This document shows, in pieces, positions 33,129-44,440 of a stretch of DNA of 64,000 nt (position 1 is the stretch's first letter; each line of letters opens with the position of its first letter). Source of the stretch: Microcyclospora pomicola (lineage: Eukaryota; Ascomycota; Dothideomycetes; Capnodiales); NCBI GenBank assembly GCA_002786065.1, contig NHNY01000033.1, positions 350,857 to 414,856 on the forward strand, in the 5' to 3' direction. The notes beneath the pieces are model-generated. The model saw only the letters and a program-made list of their open reading frames with translations. It was not told the origin of the DNA and made no database searches. A program made the position numbers and the translations under genes.

Positions 33129-35199
33129 TCAGTCGCCATTCTCGTATTTTGCTGGCGCAGAGGTACCCGAAAACTCTCGAAGTGGCGGCGCCTGATACAT
33201 TTGGAAGGGTGCCGAGGATGTTGGGTCGCTGAACTGCATGTCTGCCATGATATTCGAGTTGTAGGCGTGCGATCGCGGTATCCCACCCATACCAAGCCCC
33301 TGGAACGGATTGGGAGGCTCGCCAATAGCGCTCAATGGTGGACTACCAAAGGGCGAAGATTGTCCACTGGTTGAGGCGCTGGTGTGTTCCTCATAAATTT
33401 CCTCTACCCTGGCGAGTCCAGGTGCGGAAGGCAACATGAATCCAGGAACCGACATTGCCGCCGAAGGCATACCATCAATCTTGGCTAAAAGCAGGGGTAG
33501 ATAACGTTGTTCGCCGCCACGTAGAGTGCCGATCAGGGACATGAGCTGATTGAGGTAGTCGCGGGGACCAAATTCAAACGTGTGTTGCTCAAATGGGACA
33601 CACGACATGACATCCGTCAATGTGCATGCAACGTCAAAAAGCTTCTCAATCTGTCCCTTCTTGTCAATGACTGTTCACAATTGCAAAGGTTTGGGTCCTA
33701 CATACCAGGCCGATACCATGAACCTCCATCGCGTTCTGGGAGAAGTGGGCGGCAGACGAGACTAGGTCTCGAGAAATTTCGAGCGGATACTTGAAGGACA
33801 TAGCGTTCTCTGCAGCAGCTGACGAAAGGAAGCCCTGGTTGATTGATAACTGCCAGACCATGGTCCGCAGCCACTGTTGCGATGTCCGTAAGTCTACTGC
33901 CTGACTTTCCGTACTGTGCAGATATTCTGGGAGTGCTTCTGAAAGCTGCTGCTGCAGCTGAGCAATCCATTCAGAGGTGCAGCCTGATCTTGCTTTATTC
34001 CATGTGCCCACGAAAGTGTCGTCGAATGGCCTGTAGAGATTGACGAGGTGGAGGAAGCCATTGAGCTCGATCGTCTCGGCAGGATCCTCTTCCAACGTGG
34101 GCAGGCTAATCGTGGAATGCAGAGTAAGCGGTTTGTGTTGTTGCAGGGCGTATGCTCTCTCGGTCACGAAGAGTAGCCAGTAGAGGCGACGTTGCCGCGA
34201 GTTCTCGATGACGTCCAGGTTCGTGTAATGGCACTCCTCATGCATGCCAAGTATCTGAGCCAAGGTCGTCGCTTCTCGGAGATGGAACCAGGCAGTGTTG
34301 TGCTTGTCCAAGCAGAAGAAGCTGCCGAAGAAGAAGAAAGATGTGATCACAGACCAGACCGACGGATCTTCGACATAGTTGGCATGCTTTCGGACGCGGA
34401 GTGCCTCTTGGAGGAAGGTGTGGCCAAGCTGCAGACTTGACTGGGGAGGGATTTCTAGACCGTCAAATGCTCCAGGAGGCAACTTCATATTCGGTTGAAT
34501 CATCATGTATGCGCACAACGAGACGACAAGACAATATGCCTCTATGTTGGTGTCCATCAGGCCAATGGTTTCCCCAACCCGTGGACGATGAAGGATCGGT
34601 TGGGTCGGATAGAGGTTGGCAAAGAAGTAGTCCACACATGAGGTTATCATGTCCATGGACAGCAGACCGTGCTGCCGTGCGTCCATATTCATTGGTGGAG
34701 GGAAGTCCTCGGCGACTATCATGCGTGGTTAGTGATGACAGTCTTGATGTCGGCAGGCGAGATCACAGCATAGGCTATCACGGTGCGAGCGGTAGTTTGC
34801 CTAGCTTTCTCAGATGACAGCCGACTTACTGCCAAACGTGTCAGTGGCAAGCGTCAAACCAGGGCCATGCTTGAACATTAATTACCGTTGATGTTGCGTA
34901 ACCAATTGACTCTGGCGCTGACTTTCTCTAAGTTCTGAGATGACCTTGTCGTCCGAAGTCAGCTTCTACAATCTTTGTGCTCAGAGCTGCTCCGCTAGGT
35001 GTATGCTGACCTTAGCACGGCTGCCTTTCGGGCCTTTCTTTTGCGGAATTGCATTGTATGTACAGGTCAGACCAGCTGACGTGCAGTTCTTGCAAGGTCT
35101 GGTCCCATCGCCAATGCATTTGACCTTACGGCGGTGACAAGCATCGCAAGCACGTTTCCCCGTCGCTGGGGACGCTGGGGTAGATGACATTTCGGGCAT
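33129..35199 (-). CDS. Zn2Cys6 fungal transcription factor
   Basis: Exon 1 (35199-35011) holds the binuclear zinc cluster C-x2-C-x6-C-x7-C-x2-C-x6-C at residues 18-46 (CDACHRRKVKC...CKNC...C). A 66-nt intron follows, then exon 2 (34944 to about 34886) with VISELRESQRQSQLV, a linker or coiled-coil segment. The join to the next exon (beginning about 34711-34700, near EDFPPPMNMD) is unresolved; a small exon around 34770 is possible. The large exon, down to 33706, carries the fungal middle homology region (CVDYFFANLYPTQPILHRPR, then FFCLDKHNTAWFHLREATTLA and RRLYWLLFVTERAYAL). A 46-nt intron leads to the last exon (33659-33129). The protein is roughly 600 residues. The subclass and target genes are not recognised; factors of this kind often control sugar or secondary metabolism. 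Confidence 0.85.
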
Positions 35200-38100
35200 C
35201 AACCTTTGGAAGCAGTGAGGAGGGGCGGATTGAGTGATGAGTTGAGTGGATGTGGCCTGGAAGACGCGGAGGACTTTCAAACAGCATTCGACCTAAGACA
35301 TGATATCGCCAGACGGGAGGCAAGAGGAAAGTTTCGCTGGCGTCGTAGTCTGCGATGGCGCAACAGCACCAGGGCCAAGCGGAAGAGGCGTTGGGTGGAA
35401 GCTGGGTGACCCAAAAGTGATGATGAAACGACAAGAAGCAGTCCACCGCGGCAACGACGCACTGCGAAACGGGAGATCGACTAGGCTGTGGAGCAGGAGA
35501 GACGAGGAGAGCTATCGAAGGGTGACAGGTAGGAACCGAGACAAACGGCGGATGGGAAGCGCGAGCTATGGTCGATGGGTGCGTGGCCTACGTTGCCAAA
35601 AACTCTGCAATGGTCGACGAGCCGCAATCGTATACCTTCCGACGCGTGCAGAAAGTCAATGGAATGAATGATGAGGTCGGTACAAGAGGACTTCCGGGCG
35701 TCTCAACAAGCACCAGACGCAAGTCATCGGTCCCCGCGATGGATCCGAGGAAGCTTTCTTCTACCCCACCTCGACGTGCAGAAAAGCCAGCGCGCGATGG
35801 CGTTGCAGTCTGCATGGCTTGGCAATATCAACGTCCAGCGAACTGGATGATAACCAGAGTACGCCAGCAAATCATGCTCGGGAATCCGCCGCGGCTGCGC
35901 GGATGTCGGACAGCCTGGACCAAAGCGGCAACCGTAGGCGATGGATGTGCTCTCATCGCCATCTGACGGCTCAGACCGTACCTGCACGGACCGTACGTGA
36001 ACGATCTTGGCGTCTTGGAGATGTGGAAGAATGGCCGAAGAAGGGACGAAGAATGCTGAGCGATCCGCCAGCCACGTCAACCAGCCGTCGACCCACCTCT
36101 GGACAGCGTTGAGAACATAGCTGCTGCTCCTCAGCCTCTGTGTGCATGACTGCAGATTCCCATTCAAGCAAGCCGATGGCAAACTGCACGGGCATAGCGA
36201 AGATCGGTGTGCAAGAACGCCTCCTGGTCCTTCTCACCCGGCCCAGTCGATGGGGAAACGGTTTCGGCGCTGCCATATCACATGGCATCAGCCATGGGAA
36301 TGCATCAGACTATTGCCCGGGCTTGCAGGTCCAGGACGGTCGCCATTTGTGCACTGGGCGGATAGTGCAATGTGAGGCAGAAGATGAAGGAACATGACTG
36401 AAATAGCAGGCAGAGGATAAGCATATATATACGCTCTCCTGACCTTGCCCACCCGTTCATGCCTCCGAGATCACACCGATATTGTGCCACAAAGACATAT
36501 CGGTCGTATCCGGACTGCGCTTCGGTGCAACTCACGGCGACTTGCCGGTCTGCTCTCGTCTTCACCATGGCGCATGTCCATGCGAGGAGCGAGTGATCTG
36601 CGGTTGGACCGACTAACGATGTTGATTGGGAAGATAGGTACGAAGTCATACAGCTCCAATGACAATGGCTACAAGCCCTCAAGTGGGAGTGTCGTTCCCG
36701 AGCAACACAGGCATTTGACTTCTCTCTGTCTCATGTGCGCGAAGATCGGACATCGGAACTCCGGTTGTGCTGGCCGTGTTTCTGATCGAAGAGTTGAGGA
36801 ATATGTGTGAGAACCCCGGTAGTCTAATGTGAAAGATCTTCCCGGCTTCGAAGTCATCTTCATGATCAATTGCGATGTGTATCAAGCCAAGACAGATGCT
36901 ATAACACCCATAGGCTTGCAATACTCAAAGCTCCGGTAGACACGACTCCAGCAAAACAGCTGCATCCCAGAGAACGCATACCTCGATGGGTCTGCGTAGC
37001 GATGCTCAAACAGTATCACTATGACTACGAACCGGAAGTCCGCATTTCTCGATACATACGGCAGTCATCTGCTGCGCATGCAGATACTTCCCAGGCATTG
37101 TACAGCGTACCCTCTTCCAGCTGGGCTTCACGCATGCAAGATTCGTGGCTCACAGGAGACACTCAATCTGTTGTTGCAGGCTTGCCATGTAGAGAACCGT
37201 ATACGCACTCGAAACCTCTTCGAGCGAGTTCTATATTAATGGACTGCGGCACAACCCAACCCGCTGTTCATCTGGCTTGGCCTACGTTGCAGCATCTCGA
37301 GCAGACAACGCTGCATCCGTTGGTTGGCAACGGACATGACTAGAGTCTGTCCTCTCGTGCATATGCTGGAGGTCTTGCAAATTTGCAAGTTTTCGAGATC
37401 GTGAGGCAGTGCCGCCATCTCCGTTTGACAGCAACAACGCCTTCGCAGTTGACGACTGGTCCACGATCCACTTCGCCTCGCGTGGTGACCAGAACTGTCT
37501 GTCAGAGTAGCAGTCCATGTTCGAGAAGCGCAAGCTTGCGGATGCTTTCCTATTCATAGAGTACAGCAATGGTTTCGGCTATCGCTGCTCGTGGAGCGAG
37601 TCAGAATCTCCAGCACGCATAACAAGGATGGTATGCGATTGAACTCTGAGTTGGAGCTCAACTGGACAGTTGCTACCAATCGTATCGTTCCTCCATCACG
37701 AGCATCTACAGTATATTCCCAGAGCAAGCAATCATGTTGTGTATCTGACGTTGCAACAATCGATGCCCTACTCGAAATTGCTGTTATTACAGGCTCAGAA
37801 AGCTGTGTGAGGATTTCAGTTTGGACGCTAGCGCGGCCCGACCAATCACAGCCGACCGCACGTGCTACCACCACTTCACTTCACCTCACCTTCACCCTTA
37901 CACACTGTGCACGCTCACGCCAATGCTATCAGTGTCATTCATGTCAGGGTCGAACTATATATGATCTGATGCTCTGTCTTTCTGAATGATCTTGAAGGAC
38001 GAAGCGACTCGTTGTTATGACAGATAAGGCTTTCATGGACGGAGTGTGATGCGTGTTCAGGTGCCCAGCTGTTCAGAACAAATGCATATCGAGGGTCGGA

Positions 38101-38994
38101 GAGATCGACTCAGGTATTGATCCTACAATGACGAAATGATTGATCAAAGAGCTGCGTCGCCTATGATGACTGGGGCCTCACAGCCTCCCTGTCGCCTTCT
38201 GTTCACGCGTTCGAGGACATTGGCAAGAAGTCAACGTCGAGAACTTTCACGTGCAAGCCTATATCTGTTGACAAGATGAGCTCCCCTTGTGATCAGCCTT
38301 GACGACTCTTGCCAAGGTCAGGGTGGGTTCCTGCTAAGGAGTAGCGAGCAGCGACACTGAGCAATTAACGTCGCATACACAAGAAAGGATATGCCACGGA
38401 AAGAATATACCTTGTCGACGTCCCGCACATGTTTGTGGTCATTACAATAAACTTGTCCTTATTCACAGGTGCTAACCAGCCACTTGCAGAGCTATCACGA
38501 CACATGACATCGACGCCGGTCACGACTCAATGCCAAAAGTCTCGGCCCACCACCATGGTTCCGCTGCTGCTTCACTCCGCCGTCACCTGCGAGTGCGACG
38601 AGGTGGTCCAAGGTCGTCCACACATAACATGAGACCCATGGCTAGAAGCGGCTCGTCGAGGAGATGAACGTTCATGTGTGCTTGCAGTATGTAAATGGTG
38701 ATCGTGATGCGTTGGTAGATCTATTCCGCGAGTTGAGCTCGACCGAATTGAAGCTGCAGGGCATTGGCCACGTCTTTTGCATACATGCCATTCTGGCAAT
38801 ATACAAACGCACAGTGGTCTGGTCCAATATCCAATATTGTTACGAGACTGCTGATTCTGGTTTCCTCATCCTTTGTGTTCTTGTCTTGTTACCAATTGTC
38901 ATTATATTTCTTCGGTGAAGCAATCAACAACTCTCACATCACGACGAGGTCAGTCGGACGCTCACTCGGGACAACGATCTGCACGCTCAACGAC
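35200..38994. other. Long gene-poor region
   Basis: About 3.8 kb upstream of both flanking genes. Overlapping frames up to 157 codons occur, but none has a recognisable domain, and competing frames on both strands are equally long. A hydrophobic frame (from an ATG at 38785) runs into the next gene and could be its N-terminus. Confidence 0.5.
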
Positions 38995-41395
38995 ATGGAA
39001 AGCATCATGGCAGTGGAGATCCCTCACCCGAGCAAAGGCTCTGTGATCCTCATGGGGCTCGGCCATAAGACAACACCTGTACAAGCCCGCTCGGCTCACA
39101 CGTACCATCTCATCGAAGTCTATTCGGATGAGAAGATCACACAGCAGCTGAAGGTCATTGCATTCATCCTGCACCGCCACATCGAGAATTCACCATTTCT
39201 CAAATACCATTGTGCAAAGGTATGTCACGACGCGTTAAGCCTCGCAAAGTGAAGACCTTTGCTGACATGTCGAGCAGGTCCCCAGCGGTATCAGCACACT
39301 CGCCTACTTGCTATCCTCCGTGTACCTCGAGCACGTGCCATTCGGCATGGTGATTGATATTACTTCACCAAGGCTCAAGCGGGTGTCACGGCTCCCTCTG
39401 GCACAGTGGGACAATCTTTACTACGCGCTGCAGGCGGATATCCGTCAACTATATGAGGCTATGAAGTCAGATGTTGGCCTTGACGATTCCGCGGGTCACA
39501 GGGTCATTCACTCAGCCGGCCGCTCAGGAACCTCCACCAACCAGCCATACTCTGTCCTAGACCTGGCTACACAGCTCGAGGAAATGTGGTTTGTCCTCAA
39601 CGATCATCATTTGATCGCTCGACTTGATCAAGCCATTCGCATCCGAACCATCAGATCAAGCACACGTACCAAGTTCGAGGGCGACCAAGATCCATTACTC
39701 CTGACGCTTGCTAGGGCATTAGACTCGCAAGCTGGCCTCAAAAACACCCACCTTTCATCTTCTGAGAACATCGCCACCATGCTATATGACAGAATCGACG
39801 CTCAGTTCCATGCCGAGATGAAGATACACGAGCCCGCAGGCGAGAAGCCGGAACTGCTGACAGCGGGCCGTGGAGAAGCAAAGATCAAGGCTGCTGCAGC
39901 TTGCACAATGAAGGTCGAAAGCTCCAAGATTGACAGCCCTTGCTCTCCTCAGCAAACTTGTCATGGCTCTGCTAAGCCAAACTGTGGTTTGGAGCACGGT
40001 GAATGTCCAAGCGCATCGGTCCGCCACGAGGTGCAAGATGAAATTCACACCCAACTGCTGCTGCCCAGCACTATTTACAAAGATCCAAAAGCTGCTGGGG
40101 TCCTAGCATCTACCAGCACCGCATTCTTGGAAGCTAGAACCGACGAAGAAGCAAGTATGCAACTCGCCGGTGCCGCCATTGCAGATCCATACATTGTGCA
40201 GATGTGCAGAATCAACGCTGAAGAAGCAGCCAGGCGTGAGGATCATAACCTTGCCCTGCACAAATCTCGTTCACGCACCGGTACCAATGACCTCGACCTC
40301 GCCTACGTACCACGCCCCAGTGCCCTTGGTCGTAAGGCCAAGGATCAGTACCCTCTGGAGTTGTACGATGATAGCCCACAGCGATACCCAAGAATGACGC
40401 CTGGCACGTTGTCAAATGCTGCTGGAGCTCCCGGCCCTACCAACATACCACCTCAGCAGGTCATCCAGCCGCTGCAGTTAGAAGCTCGTGCTCTCACTTA
40501 TGGTGAGCATCAAGTATCGTCACAGTCAAATAAGGGTGCTCCAAACGTTACTCCAGCTGCGTGTCCATCTGGCAAGAGGCCGCAAAATTACAATCAATCA
40601 ACCGAAAACGAGGGCTCGATCGCAGATCACACAAGGCAATATGACCTTGACAGAACCGTGTCGCTTTCTGAGTACACAGCTTTGGCGAACACCGCGCGTG
40701 AGGAGGTCGACCCTTTTACGGAGAGGAACAACGACCCGTTCGTCGATCCTGCGACTCCTGGTCAACAGAACCAAGTGCCTGGCTTTATGGCAGAACATGG
40801 CGATCATCAGCTTAAGCCTACTGCGAAGCCACACACACGCGCTAACACTTATAGCGATGGTAAATCATCGGCGCGTTCGCCACCCAACCACAACAAGGCC
40901 AGCTCTGAGCCCTACGCATCTAAGCCGCACCCTCCTCTCCCGCCAGGCGTCCATGGCCCGCCGATCTACGACCCGCACACGTCTCCGCCACAGGACCGCC
41001 CGCTTCCTCCACTGCCCAGGCAGCGTTGGGTGTCTGCGGGTGGGACCGCCAAGCTATCGGAGCGCCCAGAGATCATCGGACCGAACGTGCAATTCAACAG
41101 GTTCCCGACCGGAGGCACAATGTCCAAGGCGGCCATGTTCGAGCGCCTCAACGATCCCGACGTCATTGAGCACACGATGCAGCAGAACCGCGCCTCGACC
41201 GAGAAGCGCGGCGGCAATATTAACCGCGACAGGACCTCTCCGGAGCGACGCAATCCGGGCACTCCTCAGGAGCACAGCAGCCCGACCAGAGTCGGCGGCG
41301 AGAAGCGCGGGCGCCAGGTGAGCACAAGCAGCTCCAGCGCCGGCCGCATGGCCAAGCTCAAGCGTGTGTTCTCCCGAGGGGGAAACAGTCCATGA
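38995..41395 (+). CDS. Large protein of unknown function, disordered C-terminal half
   Basis: Two exons (38995-39219 and 39278-41395; 58-nt intron, GTATGT...GAGCAG) give 780 residues from MESIMAVEIPHPSKGSVILM. The frame is open further upstream; an ATG at 38785 would add 70 residues including a hydrophobic stretch (TRLLILVSSSFVFLSCYQLSLYFF is 24 residues in all, so only its ends are certain to be membrane-like). The first ~130 residues look folded (IAFILHRHIENSPFL; GISTLAYLLSSVYLEHV). The rest is low-complexity, proline-rich near the end (PHPPLPPGVHGPP, DRPLPPLPRQR, possible SH3 ligands) and finishes with a basic GRMAKLKRVFSRGG. I do not recognise the family. The long open frame, clean splice sites and amino-acid composition support a real gene. 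Confidence 0.7.
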
Positions 41396-42266
41396 GGTAA
41401 GTCAATCGCTATGGTCGGCACGGCAGGCAAAAGCAGCACTCTGAGAAACTTCGTGAAAGGGCAGACAAGAAAGAGATGATCGATCAAGAAGCGTCTCAAA
41501 CAATGCAATAGGCGGAGCAGAACCTTCACAAGGAAGCGCCACAATGGGAGAAAGAACACAAGGACCGGACACGCAGGCGGGAGAAGGATGATGGTAAGTT
41601 GAGTCGAGGATGGATGCTGTATAGGAGAAAACATGATATTGACATTCAGATACAGAGTGCTGGGCTGATGGAGGAGGTTGCTGAGGTTGGCTTCGCAAGT
41701 TTGAAGACAGGATGCAAAGGAAGCGCGAGGGAAGCGCACAAAGCATTCATTGGAGTTCACGGAAACGCTTTATACCCTGATTTGTATTTTGCTCTCGTTC
41801 TGAAATTAGGCAGATTCCAAAAAAGTGGTGATCATTCAGTTGACATTGTCTCTTGTGTTGTCCATGCACTGCCTTACACTCATACGGACGAAGACTTGAC
41901 ACGGAACGTGAATGAGCGAAACAGTGGACGATCAGGGAACCGAAAGTCTGACAAAGCAACCTTGTGATATGTATATTGGTTACGGCCGTGAAGTAGGAAT
42001 GCAGATAACATGTTCCGGTCTTGCTAGTAGTGACGAAATCCAGCAGGGTATGAAGGAAGAAACTGAATAAGTGGCCGTCTTCAGTGGACTTCGCCAAACA
42101 AATAAACGCCACGCTAGCTTGATCCTTACAAATATCATGATGTGACCGAGAGGTGATCGTACGGAATGGACACGAATATGGCCATGCAGAGAGCTTGGCG
42201 CACGCCACAATCATCTCATCTCTCCCATACATAGGCAGGCAGAGATAGTCCACCTTAGACTCGCTT
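41396..42266. other. Convergent intergenic region
   Basis: 3' flanks of the unknown large gene and the DCR2-like gene. Nothing recognised. Confidence 0.5.
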
Positions 42267-44063
42267 TCATGCAACCACTGGGGCAACGACCTTTCCGCCC
42301 TCGACGATCACCAGCTCGTCGATCTTCTTGCCCGTGTCGGGGCCGCAGCACTCCACGCGCTTCCAGGTACTGACGCGGCCGGCGTTGGTATCGACCTCCC
42401 AGACCCTCACGCGGCGATGGAAGCCGCCGTACCCAGCATAGCCGCCGAAGCCGGAACCGCCAGCATAGCACATCCATGGTCCGAGGGTGGTCTGGCTGGG
42501 TCGTTGCTGTACGGAGCCGTCATCTCGGGACTCCACGGCAGATGGTGTATGAGGGCGTAATGCGCAGTAATCGTTGACATGATCGTGCCCACAGCCTACA
42601 GCTACGACACCTTCCTCAGCTAAGGCATCGTAGAAATGAGAGTTCAATTTGGGTGCCGTGACGCCTTCTTTCCATTCGCCCCCAGCAAGAATGTTAGTTT
42701 TCTCACTGTACTCCGGCAGAGGAATGTGGATAAATGCCATGTCGAGGTGGATGTGGGAGTATTTGGCATGTGCTTTCTTCAAACTCTGAGACGTGTTTCG
42801 GAACCAGTCAACCTGAGATTCTTTGAGCCAGTCATAGCCTTCGTAGTGCCTCTCGTCCGGAGTCAGGCTGTGCGAGTCTAGGAGATAGATCGTGATGGCG
42901 GATTGCTGGGCAGAATGAGCAAGAACCTCAATATAGTAGTTGCCCACCCCATCAACCTCAGAAGGTCCGGCTTCGGATAAGCTGTATGGGAGACCTTGAA
43001 TGATCGCCATTTGTGCGCTGCGGGAGAGAGATTTGGGTCCTTCATCGTCATGATTTCCGAAAATGGTGGCATACGGAATGCTACGCTCAATGAGCGGAGC
43101 TGCAAATTTCAAGATTGATGTCTGGGTATCCGGCGATGTAGGCCCTTCAACCTGATCGCCCGAGAGCACAACGAGATCCGGTTGCTCGTCGTCAAGGATG
43201 GCTTCCACGAAGTCGAGGGTTTTGGGATCAGCCTCACAGTGCTTTAGTGGTGCATTGCCCTCGCCGATCGCATCGCGACAAGCCCCTGTGCCGGTCGAAA
43301 GGTGAGCATCCGACACCTGTAAGATCTTGAATCTTCCGTCCTTGCGCACACGAGGCACGATCTCCTTATTGTCCGCTTTGTGTCTTCCAGTGCGCGTGCT
43401 CAACCGGGCAACGGGCAGTTCCGCCGATGCGTCAATCAATAACGGTGTCTGCGCCAACACCCAGCCCGGGCGAGGATCAGCAGCATCCGCGCCAAACAGG
43501 ACATCGACCGCAGTGACGGCTTTGGCGAGGTCGCTGTCGGATGTCTTGCTACTCCTCAGTATCCAGATACCGCCAGCTCTGCTCTCCCATCCCTTGCCTG
43601 TCTTGTCCTTACTGCCCGCCGAAGGATCAAGACGTCCGATCCTCACATCTACCACAACCTCATCTGTAACATCGAGCTCGGTCTCCTTCTTCCGCTTGAC
43701 GTGCAGCCAAGCACTCTTGAACCATCCGGATTGGAGGTACAGGTCCTTCTCAATCCGGTCCCATTTGTCCGCGTCGAGGCGACAAGTCGAGAATGGGAGG
43801 GAAGAAGAGCAAAAGACGATCGTGATGTCGGTGATGACGGATCCAGCGTGATATGATGTCGGCAGCGCATCGTGGATTCGGTTTGGTAGCACGCTGTACT
43901 GGAAATCGGCGAGGAACACAAGGAAGAAAGTGACCACGATGAAGACGCCGATTTGGCTCAACGTACGGGTCTGATAGGAGACAGGGAATTGATCAGTACA
44001 GGCATATGGCAGCGTATGTGCAGTGGATTTTTGATAAGGAGGGCTTACAATACGCCTCGTCAT
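42267..44063 (-). CDS. DCR2: DCR2-like calcineurin-type metallophosphatase
   Basis: Exon 1 is only 15 nt (44063-44049, MTRRI). A 78-nt intron (43971-44048, GTAAGC...TATCAG) follows, then exon 2 (43970-42267), giving 572 residues. The intron is a multiple of three and free of stops, so read-through would insert 26 residues; splicing places a membrane anchor (IGVFIVVTFFLVFLAD) right at the N-terminus. The metal-binding motifs are complete: SDAHLS, LSGDQVEG, FGNHDDEG, FIHIPLPEY and GCGHDHVND. In yeast Dcr2 promotes mitotic exit through dephosphorylation of Sic1 and acts on the unfolded-protein sensor Ire1; transfer of these roles to this organism is inference. It is divergent from the Trm61-like gene. 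Confidence 0.88.
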   Translation of the reverse strand: MTRRIVSPPYQKSTAHTLPYACTDQFPVSYQTRTLSQIGVFIVVTFFLVFLADFQYSVLPNRIHDALPTSYHAGSVITDITIVFCSSSLPFSTCRLDADKWDRIEKDLYLQSGWFKSAWLHVKRKKETELDVTDEVVVDVRIGRLDPSAGSKDKTGKGWESRAGGIWILRSSKTSDSDLAKAVTAVDVLFGADAADPRPGWVLAQTPLLIDASAELPVARLSTRTGRHKADNKEIVPRVRKDGRFKILQVSDAHLSTGTGACRDAIGEGNAPLKHCEADPKTLDFVEAILDDEQPDLVVLSGDQVEGPTSPDTQTSILKFAAPLIERSIPYATIFGNHDDEGPKSLSRSAQMAIIQGLPYSLSEAGPSEVDGVGNYYIEVLAHSAQQSAITIYLLDSHSLTPDERHYEGYDWLKESQVDWFRNTSQSLKKAHAKYSHIHLDMAFIHIPLPEYSEKTNILAGGEWKEGVTAPKLNSHFYDALAEEGVVAVGCGHDHVNDYCALRPHTPSAVESRDDGSVQQRPSQTTLGPWMCYAGGSGFGGYAGYGGFHRRVRVWEVDTNAGRVSTWKRVECCGPDTGKKIDELVIVEGGKVVAPVVA

Positions 44064-44440
44064 GGTGGTAATCAGGGAGGATGATTGGGAGAGACCATCG
44101 CCATTCTCGAATTGTGTGACAAATGGGTGCTCTGATTGCCTTCTTCACGAATGACAATCCCGACCACACTATGAGAGTTTATGTATCAGATGCCAATCTC
44201 TTGGTTGTCGGGTGCTTCTCCACTGTGCCTTTGGACAAGTATTAAGCTGCCAATAGAGTTTCCGGCCCGCCTCGTGGCTCTCCCTTTGTCGATCCCCAAA
44301 GATTTTCCCATGAGGATGGAACCAACACCATCCACAGTACCATAATTTGGGGTCTGCGTCTGGCATGATAGTCGTGGCGTATAATGACGAGCATATAGAT
44401 CAACAAGGACTTGATAACTTCTCACACTGATTGTGACCAC
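44064..44440. promoter_or_regulatory. Shared divergent upstream region (DCR2-like / Trm61-like)
   Basis: 377 bp between two divergent start codons. No specific site recognised. Confidence 0.45.

Noticed and set aside
35724-36182. 152-codon minus-strand frame as a gene
   Set aside because: A competing plus-strand frame of similar length overlaps it, and neither shows domain features or credible splice extensions.
40488-41321. 277-codon frame inside the large unknown gene
   Set aside because: It is a plus-one shadow of the 695-codon frame; its Arg/Ser/Thr-rich content is what that frame's codon use produces.
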